Notes under the pieces: generated by a model
What the model was told of the DNA's origin: nothing
Databases searched by the model: none
Seen by the model: the letters and a program-made list of their open reading frames with translations, nothing else
Made by a program: the position numbers and the translations under genes
Assembly: GCA_020633775.1 (NCBI GenBank)
Contig: JACKDA010000021.1
Span: 1-27,304, forward strand
Origin: Gemmatimonadales bacterium
GTDB taxonomy: Bacteria; Gemmatimonadota; Gemmatimonadetes; Gemmatimonadales; GWC2-71-9
DNA: 27,304 nucleotides
Reading direction: 5' to 3'
Shown here: positions 7,076 through 14,939 of the stretch, piece by piece
Layout: each line of letters starts with the position of its first letter
Numbering within the stretch: position 1 is the stretch's first letter

Positions 7076-7852
7076 TCAGGCCACCGCCCGCCGGGCGCTG
7101 ACCCACCGGTTCGTCGCATCGAGCACCGCATACACCGCCGCGTGCTCCGCACTCTGGCGCACCTCGGCCGTCCCGACCAGCAGCGTGCTCTGCCGGCCGC
7201 CGACCGCCTGCACCCCGACCATCACCAGCGTCCGCCCGAACCCGTCGACCACCTGGGTCCCCTCGAGCGCCAGCCCGTGCTGCTCGAGCAGCCGCTCGAT
7301 CAGCACCACCGCCGCGCGGGCGCACGCCTCGACCCGGTTCTTCGGCGTGTCGGGCGCCTCGTCGCTCGCCTGCTCGCTCTTCCCCCCGCAGCTGAGCGTG
7401 ACGGTCGCCGTGATCCAGCGCGGCCGGCTCGACGACGTCACCACCACGTCCTCGAACAGCACCGTCCGCTGGTTGGCCTGGGTCCGCACCGCCACCTGCT
7501 CCAGCGCCTGCAGCGGCTGGACCTCGGTGGTGTGCGCCACGCTGATCTTGCGATGGTCCACCTTGAGGCCGAGGTGCGCGAGCAGCGCGCTCTCGACGTT
7601 GCGGACCACCTGCTTCGGCGTCTGGGCGCTGGTCGCGAGGATGTGGATCTCGCTCACCTCGCCGAGGGGCGTCGTCACCACCCGGGCGGAGAGCACCCCC
7701 TCCAGCGAGGTGAGCAGGTTCTCGGCCCGGCGCACGCCCCACGGATCGGTCCCGGCATCGGTGGACGCCTGGCCCGCGCGGGCGTTGGCGTCGTGAAACG
7801 GCTGCGGTGATGCAGTCATGTCGCTCCCAATGGAATACCGATCCACCCTCAT
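7076..7852 (-). CDS. Conserved protein of unknown function, partner of the Fe-S/GGDEF protein
   Basis: 258 residues if begun at the ATG overlapping the upstream stop as ATGA (7849-7852). An internal ATG at 7819 has GGGAG 4 bases before it and is a real alternative (247 residues). Two domains can be separated. The first (about 45-108) has the strand-helix pattern LEGVLSARVV...EVSEIHILATSAQTPKQVV and LKVDHRKISVAH. The second (about 128-252) has strands TATVTLSCGG, a helix ACARAAVVLIERLLE, strands LVMVGVQAVGG and STLLVGTAEV, and ends in a helix AVLDATNRWV. I have an impression of similar proteins beside Fe-S sensory proteins elsewhere but cannot assign a function. There is no signal peptide or catalytic motif. 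Its tight overlap with the diguanylate cyclase gene argues for a shared role, perhaps a sensor or effector subunit. Confidence 0.75.
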   Translation of the reverse strand: MRVDRYSIGSDMTASPQPFHDANARAGQASTDAGTDPWGVRRAENLLTSLEGVLSARVVTTPLGEVSEIHILATSAQTPKQVVRNVESALLAHLGLKVDHRKISVAHTTEVQPLQALEQVAVRTQANQRTVLFEDVVVTSSSRPRWITATVTLSCGGKSEQASDEAPDTPKNRVEACARAAVVLIERLLEQHGLALEGTQVVDGFGRTLVMVGVQAVGGRQSTLLVGTAEVRQSAEHAAVYAVLDATNRWVSARRAVA

Positions 7853-9534
7853 GCGATCGTGTTGCGTCCCGCCGACTTGGCGAGGTACAGCGCACGATCG
7901 GCCTGCTCCAGCAGGGGGCCCTCCCCCGGCATCGCCGGGTCGTACTCGGCCACCCCGATGCTCACCGACACCTGCCCCGGCGCGAAGCCGAGCCGGTCGT
8001 TCGCCTGCTCCACCCGCTCCCGCACCGCGTCGGCCACCCGCAGGGCGCCGGCCCGGTCGGTGCGCGTGAGCAGCACCACGAACTCATCCCCGCCGTAGCG
8101 GGCCGCCATGTCCGTCGTCCGGATCGTCTGGCGGATCTCCTCGGCCACGCCCCGCAGCGCCTGGTTGCCGCGCTCGTGCCCCAGGGTGTCGTTCAGTTCC
8201 TTCAGTCGGTCGAGGTCGATGAACAGCACCGCGAACGACTCCCCGCTCCGCCGGCTGCGCTCCACCTCGTGGCTCAGCCGCTGCTGCAACGTCCGGTAAC
8301 TCGAGAGCCCCGTCAACGCATCGAGGCTCGCATCGCGCGCCGCGTCCTCCGCCCGGCGCCCCAGCCACGGCACGCACTGCCGCAGCGAGGCCCGTCCCAG
8401 CGCGGCCGCGTGGGCGAACCGGGCACAACTCTGGTACCCGCACGCCCGGCAATCCCAGGGCTTCCCGTTCGGGCCGACCCCGATCGCCTCGAGGATCGCC
8501 CGCACCGCCTGCGGCTCCGGCTGCTCCCGCCGCGCCGCGAACGGATAGGCGGCCCCCAGCTCGACCGGCGACTCCTCCGGCACCACCGGCGTCCGGCTCC
8601 GCGCCGGCTCCAGCGACCGCAGCAACCGGCGCCGACGGTGGTACCCCTCGGCCGGCCCCGCGAGCGGGTGGTCCGCCGCCCCGCGGTGGGCCAGGATGTC
8701 GACGAAGCCCAGGTCGATCCGCTCCGCCCCCACCGCCCGCGCCAACGCCGGCAGGCCGTCCAGCCCGCGGATCGTCAGCAGCCGACGCCCCTGGCTCGAT
8801 CCGCTCACCACCATCTCCAGCGGCAACCCGCCCGCCACCGACATGTGGCGCCGCATCTCCGCCGGGAGCCGCGAGAAGGTCCCCGGCATCTGCGCCACCC
8901 GGACCTCCCGGAGCCCCAGCAGGCGGGAGAGGTCGGCGTAGCTCAGGACCGCGTCCAGCTCGCCCGCCCCCTCCGGCGCCCCCGTCCCGACGTACACGAT
9001 CGGGATCCGTGACCCGATCAGGTGACGCAGGAATCGCGCCTCCGCGACGCTCGGATAGGTCACCGGCGCGAGGTAGGGCACCAGCTCGGGGTGATGGGCC
9101 GTGATCGCCGCCACCACCACCGGATCGGTCGAGCGGATCAGGGTCCCCCAGTCGGGGTCCTCCCAGAGCCGCAGGTACTCCTGGGCCACCAATTCGTCGC
9201 CCACCACCCCGCGCGAGACCAGCCGGAACCCCGCCTCGTAGCAGGCGTTGACGAGCTGCTCAGGTGTTGCAGGGTGAAACCACGCCGCCGCCTCGGGGGA
9301 GAGGATCACCGCCCCGGTGCCGGATTCCGCGATCGCGAGCGCCTGGTCGATCGCCCCCGACTGGCCGATTGCCTCGTGGGGACAGGCCGGGACGCAGTCG
9401 CCACAGTGGATGCAGTTCTCGCGGACGATCTCGACCACCCGCGCCTCCGGCGGGAGGGCGATCGCGTCCGTGGGGCAGACCCGAACGCACGCCAGACAGG
9501 CGACGCACCGCGACGAATCGACCGAAAGCTGCAC
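7849..9534 (-). CDS. Ferredoxin / degenerate [FeFe]-hydrogenase-like / Fe-S / GGDEF fusion (diguanylate cyclase)
   Basis: 561 residues from a GTG start with AAGGT 6 bases upstream. Domain order: two [4Fe-4S] ferredoxin motifs (C10, C13, C16, C20 and C41, C44, C47, C51); an [FeFe]-hydrogenase large-subunit-like region (about 70-290); a CxxCGYxxC Fe-S motif (C362, C365, C370, with C387); and a C-terminal GGDEF domain. The GGDEF signature is intact (RYGGDEF, 479-485), as is an RxxD inhibitory site (R472-D475) five residues before it, so it should make c-di-GMP from GTP and respond to product. The hydrogenase-like module has lost its H-cluster ligands: RSTDP replaces the usual Cys-Pro site (about 134-138), MPG replaces MPC (216-218), and no Cys remains in the third motif. 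It is therefore probably a redox or Fe-S sensor and not a hydrogenase. It heads a two-gene unit with the unknown protein. Confidence 0.85.
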   Translation of the reverse strand: MQLSVDSSRCVACLACVRVCPTDAIALPPEARVVEIVRENCIHCGDCVPACPHEAIGQSGAIDQALAIAESGTGAVILSPEAAAWFHPATPEQLVNACYEAGFRLVSRGVVGDELVAQEYLRLWEDPDWGTLIRSTDPVVVAAITAHHPELVPYLAPVTYPSVAEARFLRHLIGSRIPIVYVGTGAPEGAGELDAVLSYADLSRLLGLREVRVAQMPGTFSRLPAEMRRHMSVAGGLPLEMVVSGSSQGRRLLTIRGLDGLPALARAVGAERIDLGFVDILAHRGAADHPLAGPAEGYHRRRRLLRSLEPARSRTPVVPEESPVELGAAYPFAARREQPEPQAVRAILEAIGVGPNGKPWDCRACGYQSCARFAHAAALGRASLRQCVPWLGRRAEDAARDASLDALTGLSSYRTLQQRLSHEVERSRRSGESFAVLFIDLDRLKELNDTLGHERGNQALRGVAEEIRQTIRTTDMAARYGGDEFVVLLTRTDRAGALRVADAVRERVEQANDRLGFAPGQVSVSIGVAEYDPAMPGEGPLLEQADRALYLAKSAGRNTIA

Positions 9535-9581
9535 GAGTTGACCTTAGGGAATGGCGGCGCGCCCCGGTGCACGCCGTGTGC

Positions 9582-9610
9582 AAGTTGGGAACTTCCCTGA
9601 AGCGAGTCAA
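9582..9610 (-). promoter_or_regulatory. Weak promoter-like and palindromic sites before the Fe-S/GGDEF gene
   Basis: In the leftward direction TTGACT (9605-9610) is followed after 17 bases by CAACTT (9582-9587), a poor -10. An inverted repeat GGGAA-C-TTCCC at 9587-9597 lies between and touching the boxes, a typical operator position. The rest of the 9535-9646 gap holds no gene and no clear sigma54 (GG-N10-GC) promoter despite the adjacent sigma54 activator. Confidence 0.22.
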
Positions 9611-9646
9611 GAGGTGAACGGCTCCAAGACCGTGATGGATCGTGAC

Positions 9647-11197
9647 TTAGCCGATGCCGTACTCCTTGAGTTTCCGGTACAGCGTCCGCTCCCCGATGGC
9701 GAGCTCCTGGGCCGCGCGACGCCGGTTGCCGCCGAGTCGCTCCAGCGCGGCCTCGATCGTGGCCCGCTCGACATCGGCCATCGTCATCCCCTCGCGCCAG
9801 ACGACCGGCGGCGGTTCGGGTTCCTCCTCGACCTCCGCCCCCATCGCCGGGATCGGCTGCACCGGCATCGGGATCGGGACCCCGATCGTGGGCGCCTCGC
9901 CGAGGTCGATCACCTCGACCGCGGCCTGCGCCTGCTCCAGTTGCCGCCGCAGCTCCTCGACCTGGACCCGCAGCTCCATCAGCGAGCGGAGGATGAACTC
10001 GAACTCGGCGCCGCCGATCGGCCCGCGCCCCTCCGCCTCGCCGTGGCCGATCCGCATCGGGAGCAGCGCACCCATCCGCTCGGTGATGTCGGCCGGGATG
10101 TCGTGCGCGCGGATCTGGGTCCCCGGCGCGAGGACGACCATCGACTCGATCAGGTTGCGCAGCTGGCGGATGTTCCCGGGCCACGGCGCCTCGACCAGCC
10201 GCTCCATCGCCTCGGCGGAGATCCCGGGGAACGGCCGGTCGTGCTGGGCCGCGAACTCGCGCACGAAGCGCCGCACGAGCTGCGGGATGTCGGCCCGCCG
10301 CTCGCGGAGCGGCGGCAGGTAGATCGAGAGGACGTTGAGGCGGTAGTAGAGGTCGTCGCGGAATTCGCCGAGGGCGACCTGCTCGCGAAGCGCGCGGTTG
10401 GTGGCCGCGACGACGCGCACGTTGACCTTGATCGGCGACGCCCCGCCGAGGCGGAAGAAGGTGCGAGTCTCGAGGACGCGCAGCAGCTTGACCTGGACGC
10501 TGGCGGGGATCTCGCCGATCTCGTCGAGGAAGATCGTCCCGGTGTCGGCCAGCTCGAAGCGCCCGAGCCGCCGCTCGGCGGCGCCGGTGAACGCCCCCTT
10601 CTCGTGGCCGAAGAGCTCGCTCTCCAGCAGCGTCTCGGGGAGCGCCGCGCAGTTCACGGCGATGAACGGCTTGCCGCGCCGCGGCGAGAGGTCGTGGATC
10701 GCCTTCGCCACGAGCTCCTTGCCGGTGCCGCTCTCGCCCTCGATCAGCACGGTGCTGGTGACCGGCGCCATCTGCTCGATCTTGATGAGCACTTCCTGGA
10801 TCGCCGGCGAGTCGCCCGCGATCCCGGTGCGCCGCTGCAACTCGCGCCGCTCGACCAGCCGGTGGACGGTCGCGGCGAGCTCGTCGGTCGGGACCGGCTT
10901 GACGAGCACCTCGGTGGCGCCGAGTCGGGTGGCGGCGACGGTGCGCTCGCTGTCGGTGGCCTCGAGGAGGGCGAGCACGCTCACCTCGAGTTCGCGCGCG
11001 CGCTCCGCAAGCGCGTGGCTCGCGGGCTCGTGGACCGCGCCGGTCAGCACCAGCACGGCGGGGTGCCCCCGATTGAGTGCCTGACGGGCCTCGTCGGCCG
11101 AGGCGACGAGGGTGACGGCGGTCCCGCCGGCCTCCAGGGCCCGGTCGAGGGGGACGGCGGTCTCGAGGTCCGCCATGGTGACGATCACCGTGGCCAT
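9647..11197 (-). CDS. Sigma54-dependent (NtrC-type) regulator with pseudo-receiver domain
   Basis: 516 residues from the ATG (MATVIVTMADLE), with GGAG 7 bases upstream and 1 base after the mog-like stop. Residues 1-115 have a receiver fold (ending VLVKPVPTDELAATV) but the phospho-acceptor position reads AVLVLTGAV, with no Asp. The AAA+ domain (about 125-360) is complete: Walker A GESGTGKE at 154-161, the sigma54-contacting GAFTGA loop at 201-206, Walker B TIFLDEIGEI at 221-230, and WPGNIRQLRNLIE near 339-351. A linker with a helical stretch (about 395-425) and a Pro-rich segment leads to a Fis-type helix-turn-helix (about 470-516: GNRRRAAQELAIGERTLYRKLKE). It should activate sigma54 promoters without conventional phosphorylation. 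Its target is unknown. Confidence 0.93.
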   Translation of the reverse strand: MATVIVTMADLETAVPLDRALEAGGTAVTLVASADEARQALNRGHPAVLVLTGAVHEPASHALAERARELEVSVLALLEATDSERTVAATRLGATEVLVKPVPTDELAATVHRLVERRELQRRTGIAGDSPAIQEVLIKIEQMAPVTSTVLIEGESGTGKELVAKAIHDLSPRRGKPFIAVNCAALPETLLESELFGHEKGAFTGAAERRLGRFELADTGTIFLDEIGEIPASVQVKLLRVLETRTFFRLGGASPIKVNVRVVAATNRALREQVALGEFRDDLYYRLNVLSIYLPPLRERRADIPQLVRRFVREFAAQHDRPFPGISAEAMERLVEAPWPGNIRQLRNLIESMVVLAPGTQIRAHDIPADITERMGALLPMRIGHGEAEGRGPIGGAEFEFILRSLMELRVQVEELRRQLEQAQAAVEVIDLGEAPTIGVPIPMPVQPIPAMGAEVEEEPEPPPVVWREGMTMADVERATIEAALERLGGNRRRAAQELAIGERTLYRKLKEYGIG

Positions 11198-11198
11198 C

Positions 11199-11684
11199 TC
11201 AGTGCTCCGTGTCGCCGGCGAGGAGCCGGACGGCGTGCTCCACGAGCGGGGCGATGGTGTCCAGCCCGTCGCGCACGCCACCCGGCGAGCCGGGGAGGTT
11301 GACGATCAGTGCCGCGCCGCGGCTCCCGGCGAGCCCGCGACCGAGTGCGGCGGTCGGGACCGCGGGGATCGCGCGCGCGCGGATCAACTCGGCGATGCCG
11401 GGCGCCTCGCGTTCGAGGACGGTGCGCGTCGCCTCCGGGGTGACGTCGCGGGGCCCGAGTCCGGTGCCGCCGGTGGTGATGACCAGTTCCGCGACACCCT
11501 GGTCGGCGAGCCGGGCGAGCGTCGCCGCAATCTGCAGCGCATCGTCGGGAATCGTCACCCGTTCGGCGACCTCGTGACCGGCCTCGGTGGCCCACTCCGC
11601 AGCCACCGCACCGCTGCGGTCCTCGCGCGTGCCGGCGGCACAGGCGTCGGAGACGGTCACCACGGCGACGCGCACCGGGCTCAC
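11199..11684 (-). CDS. MogA/MoaB-family molybdopterin adenylyltransferase-like protein
   Basis: 161 residues. The start is taken as the GTG whose last bases form GTGA with the stop of the upstream gene; a second GTG three codons in is possible. The family signatures are clear: a strand VRVAVVTVSDA, TTGGTGLGPRDVTPEAT at about 70-86, and NLPGSPGGVRDGLD at about 129-142. MogA/MoaB proteins activate molybdopterin by adenylation before molybdenum insertion, and some members have other or regulatory roles. No other molybdenum cofactor gene is visible nearby, so the specific role is uncertain. It lies third in the argF unit and is followed 1 base later by the sigma54 activator. Confidence 0.87.
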   Translation of the reverse strand: MSPVRVAVVTVSDACAAGTREDRSGAVAAEWATEAGHEVAERVTIPDDALQIAATLARLADQGVAELVITTGGTGLGPRDVTPEATRTVLEREAPGIAELIRARAIPAVPTAALGRGLAGSRGAALIVNLPGSPGGVRDGLDTIAPLVEHAVRLLAGDTEH

Positions 11685-12691
11685 CCGAGGGCCCCGCGCT
11701 CGGTCGGTCCGCTGCCCCAGCTCGCGGCGACGAATGGCGGTCGGACGACCTCGCCTTCCCACGACGTGCCATCGGCGGTGATCACCAGCGGCGTCCCGCC
11801 GGCGTCGGCACCCACCGGCACCGCCGTCATCCCGATCACCCCGAAGCGCGGCGAGTGCGCGGCGGAGCGGACCCGATCGACGAGCCGGTCGTTGACGTGC
11901 ACCGCGGCGCCGATCGGGGGGACCGACGCCCCGGGGACCCGGAAGCCGACCAGCCGCTTGAGCGCGCCGGCGCGCTGCCGGGTCGCGAGGGCGACCTCGC
12001 CGGGGAACGGGGCCCCCTTGGCGGTGGCGACGAGGCCCTCCAGCGCGGCCTCGACCGGGGTGTCGTCGGTGCCGACCTCGATGCCGACCCGGGCGACGCC
12101 CCACTCGAGCCGGGCGAGGGCCCAGGTCTCGTTGCTCACGAACGGGATCGCGAGGCGGCCGAGGGCGCCGGTGAGCGAGTCCAGGTCGCGGGCACGGCAG
12201 TAGAGGTCGATCCCGTCGGGGCCGTCGGAGGTGGTGCGCGCCGCGAAGACATCGACTCCCGCGAGGCGCGCGGTCACCAGGTCGCCGGCCTGCGACGGCA
12301 CCGGCTCCAGCAGGGTGCCGATCCGCGCGGCGGCGGCGGGGCCGCGCACCACCACGGCGGCGACGCTCTCGGAGATGTCGCGCAGCCGCACCGTGCCGCG
12401 CTTGCGCTGCACGATGAACTCCCACAGCTCGGCGCGCTGGGCGCCGTCGACGAGCAGCATCACGACGTCGCCGAAGCGATAGACGGTGACCCGCCCGAGG
12501 ATGGTCGCGTCGTCGCGCAGGAAGAGGCCGTGCGCGAAGCGTCCCGGCGGCACCCGCGCGATGTCGACCGTGCAGATCCGGTTGACGAAGGCGTGCGCGT
12601 CGGCGCCCGACACCTCGAACTGGCCGACACTGGTCGGGGCCCAGGCCGCGGCGGCGGCAGTCAGCGCCTCGTACTCTTCGGCTGGCGTCAT
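11681..12691 (-). CDS. GcvT/YgfZ-family folate-binding protein
   Basis: 336 residues, starting at an ATG that overlaps the argF stop as ATGA. It shows the aminomethyltransferase-like pattern: an N-terminal VGQFEVSGADAHAFVNRICT, then a central AVVVRGPAAAARIG and WALARLEWGVARVGIE. A glycine-rich segment near KGAPFPGEVAL corresponds to the KG-x-Y/F-x-GQE region of GcvT and YgfZ. Family members either carry out glycine cleavage using tetrahydrofolate or, in the YgfZ branch, help Fe-S cluster assembly or repair. No gcvH or gcvP gene is seen, so the YgfZ-like role is at least as likely. It probably shares one transcript with argF, the mog-like gene and the sigma54 activator. Confidence 0.85.
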   Translation of the reverse strand: MTPAEEYEALTAAAAAWAPTSVGQFEVSGADAHAFVNRICTVDIARVPPGRFAHGLFLRDDATILGRVTVYRFGDVVMLLVDGAQRAELWEFIVQRKRGTVRLRDISESVAAVVVRGPAAAARIGTLLEPVPSQAGDLVTARLAGVDVFAARTTSDGPDGIDLYCRARDLDSLTGALGRLAIPFVSNETWALARLEWGVARVGIEVGTDDTPVEAALEGLVATAKGAPFPGEVALATRQRAGALKRLVGFRVPGASVPPIGAAVHVNDRLVDRVRSAAHSPRFGVIGMTAVPVGADAGGTPLVITADGTSWEGEVVRPPFVAASWGSGPTERGALG

Positions 12692-13590
12692 GACATCAGG
12701 AAGGCGAGCAGCGCCTTCTGGGCGTGGAGCCGGTTCTCGGCCTCGTCGAAGACCCGCGACTGCGGCCCCTCGAGCACCGACTCGGTGATCTCCTCGCCCC
12801 GATGCGCCGGGAGGCAGTGGAGGACGATCGCGTCCGGTGCGGCGCGCGCCATCAGGTCGTCATCGACCACGTAGCCGCTGAAGGCGACCTTGCGCAGTTC
12901 CTGCTCCGACTCCTGCCCCATCGAGGCCCAGACGTCGGTGGTCACCACGTGGGCACCCGCGGCGGCCTCGTCGGGATCGGGAGTGATCACGATCCGGGTC
13001 CGCGCCGCGTTCGTCTCGAAGATCCCGTGGTCGGGCTCGTACCCCTCGGGGCAGGCGAGCCGCAGCTCGAAGCCGAGGAGCCCGGCCGCCTCGATCCACG
13101 AGTTCGCCATGTTGTTCCCGTCGCCGATCCAGGCGACCACCTTCCCCTCGAGGGTGCCGAACGCCTCCTGCATCGTGAGCAGGTCGGCGAGGATCTGGCA
13201 CGGGTGGCGGAGGTCGGTGAGGCCGTTGATGACCGGGACGGTGGCGTAGCGCGCCAGCTCCTCGACGTCGGCCTGGGCGAAGGTCCGGATCATGATGCCG
13301 TGGACCATGCGCGAGAGGACGCGCGCCATGTCGCGGATCGGCTCGCCGCGGCCAAGCTGGATGTCGCGCGAGGAGAGGAAGAGGGCGTCGCCCCCGAGCT
13401 GGCGGGTGCCGACCTCGAACGACACCCGGGTCCGGGTGCTGCTCTTGGCGAAGATCATCGCCAGCGTCTTGCCGGTGAGCGGTCGGTCGGTGTTGATCCC
13501 CGCCTTCATCTCGCGGGCGTCCTCGAGGAGATCGAGCAGCTCCTCGGCGCTGAGGTCGGGGATCCGGAGAAAATCGCGCTTGGCGTGCAT
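12688..13590 (-). CDS. argF: Ornithine carbamoyltransferase
   Basis: 300 residues. It makes citrulline from ornithine and carbamoyl phosphate in arginine synthesis, in the cytoplasm. Motifs: carbamoyl-phosphate loop STRTR at 51-55, HPCQ at 129-132, ornithine-binding DVWASMG at 219-225 and catalytic HCLPAHRGEEI at about 258-268. The combination of SMG and HCLP favours the ornithine enzyme over aspartate or N-acetylornithine transcarbamylases. The start (MHAKRDFLRI) gives the usual length; AGGA lies 8 bases upstream. The frame is open further upstream, but that sequence has no family resemblance. It is the first gene of a four-gene overlapping unit and is divergent from the secreted amidohydrolase. 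Confidence 0.95.
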   Translation of the reverse strand: MHAKRDFLRIPDLSAEELLDLLEDAREMKAGINTDRPLTGKTLAMIFAKSSTRTRVSFEVGTRQLGGDALFLSSRDIQLGRGEPIRDMARVLSRMVHGIMIRTFAQADVEELARYATVPVINGLTDLRHPCQILADLLTMQEAFGTLEGKVVAWIGDGNNMANSWIEAAGLLGFELRLACPEGYEPDHGIFETNAARTRIVITPDPDEAAAGAHVVTTDVWASMGQESEQELRKVAFSGYVVDDDLMARAAPDAIVLHCLPAHRGEEITESVLEGPQSRVFDEAENRLHAQKALLAFLMS

Positions 13591-13684
13591 ATGCCATCCT
13601 GGAAAGTGGGCGGCCAGAATGGCAGAAATATACACTCCGCTGGGGGCGCTAGATTCTCTCCATCCCACCACATCGGAGCCATCC
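13591..13684. promoter_or_regulatory. Divergent promoter region argF / amidohydrolase
   Basis: A 94-base AT-richer spacer. Leftward, TATATT (plus 13627-13632) is a reasonable -10 for argF, 36 bases before its ATG. Rightward, TAGATT (13650-13655) is a possible -10 for the amidohydrolase. Neither has a good -35. No ARG-box palindrome was recognised. Confidence 0.35.
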
Positions 13685-14935
13685 GTGCGTCCTGTCCGAG
13701 CGCTGCTCGCCTCCCTCCTCCTCCCCGTTCTCCTGACCGCCCAGGACCAGCCGACCGCGGTCCGCGCCGCGCGCCTGCTCGACGTCGCCACCGGTCGGAT
13801 GCACGCACCCGGGCTGGTGGTGATGCACGAGGGGCGGATCACCCAGGTGGGGGGCACCGCCCCCGCCGGCGCGGCGGTGATCGATGCCGGCGACGCCACG
13901 CTCCTCCCGGGCTTCATCGATGCCCACGTGCACCTCACCTCCGAGATCCGGCCGGGCTTCGACACCGAGCCGGTCCGCGAGACGGCGGTCGACGGTGCGA
14001 TCACCGGGGTCGCGAATGCCTACAAGACGCTCCGCGCCGGGTTCACCACGGTGCGCAACGTCGGCAGCGGCGGCTTTGCCGACGTGGCGCTGATGCGCGC
14101 CGTCGACCGCGGCACGATCCTCGGCCCGCGGATCATCCCCGCCGCGCACGCCCTCGGAATCACCGGAGGTCACTGCGACATCACCGGCTTCGCGCCGGGG
14201 ATCCGGGAGCGCGGGCCGCAGGAGGGGATCGCGAACGGCGCGGACGAGTTCACCACGGCGGTCCGCGAGCAGCTCAAGCACGGCGCGAAGGTGATCAAGA
14301 TCTGCGCGACGGCGGGGGTGCTGTCGTTCGAGGAATCGGTCGGCGCGCAGCAGATGTCGGAGGCCGAACTGGGCGCGGTGGTCGAGGAGGCGTCGCGCCA
14401 CGGGGTGAAGGTCGCCGCGCACGCACACGGCGTGGTCGGCATCAAGGCGGCGGTGCGCGCCGGCGTCGCGTCGATCGAGCACGGCTCGATCCTCGATGAC
14501 GAGGCGATCGCCCTCATGAAGGAACGCGGGACCTATCTGGTCCCCACCCGCGCGCTCGGCGGACTGATCGACATGGCGGCGCTGCCGCCGCTGCTGCGAG
14601 GCAAGGCCGAGCAGATCCTGCCGATGGCAGACGCCTCGTTCCGGAAGGCCGTCGCCGCCGGCGTGAAGGTGGCGCTCGGCACCGATGCCGCGGTGATGCC
14701 GCACGGGCTGAACGCGAAGGAGTTCGCGGTGATGGTCGATGCCGGGATGACACCGCTGCAGGCGCTGCAGGCCGGGACCCTCAACGGCGCCGAGCTCCTC
14801 GGCACTCCCGATCGGGGCCAGTTGGCGGTGGGGATGCTGGCCGACCTCGTCGCGGTGCCGGGCAACCCGCTCACGGACATCACCAGCACCGAGCGGCCGG
14901 TGCTGGTGATCAAGGGCGGCGTGCGGATCGACTAG
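13685..14935 (+). CDS. Secreted metal-dependent amidohydrolase (imidazolonepropionase-like/prolidase-like)
   Basis: 416 residues from GTG, with GGAG 6 bases before. An N-terminal signal peptide (RPVRALLASLLLPVLLTAQ) suggests export by Sec. Metal and catalytic residues of the amidohydrolase superfamily are visible: HVH (H81, H83) after LLPGFIDA, candidate carbamylated lysine K205 (KVIKICATAGV), H246/H248 (AAHAHG), H266 (SIEHGS) and D334 (LGTDAAV). The order matches the cd01299-like Met-dependent hydrolases, which include X-Pro dipeptidases and related peptidases or lactonases. A peptide or cyclic amide substrate in the periplasm is likely but not proven. It stands alone on the plus strand and ends 4 bases from the convergent lipoprotein gene. 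Confidence 0.87.
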   Translation: MRPVRALLASLLLPVLLTAQDQPTAVRAARLLDVATGRMHAPGLVVMHEGRITQVGGTAPAGAAVIDAGDATLLPGFIDAHVHLTSEIRPGFDTEPVRETAVDGAITGVANAYKTLRAGFTTVRNVGSGGFADVALMRAVDRGTILGPRIIPAAHALGITGGHCDITGFAPGIRERGPQEGIANGADEFTTAVREQLKHGAKVIKICATAGVLSFEESVGAQQMSEAELGAVVEEASRHGVKVAAHAHGVVGIKAAVRAGVASIEHGSILDDEAIALMKERGTYLVPTRALGGLIDMAALPPLLRGKAEQILPMADASFRKAVAAGVKVALGTDAAVMPHGLNAKEFAVMVDAGMTPLQALQAGTLNGAELLGTPDRGQLAVGMLADLVAVPGNPLTDITSTERPVLVIKGGVRID

Positions 14936-14939
14936 CGGG

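Noticed and set aside
7849..9534. Functional [FeFe]-hydrogenase
   Set aside because: All H-cluster cysteine positions are replaced, so hydrogen catalysis is not expected.
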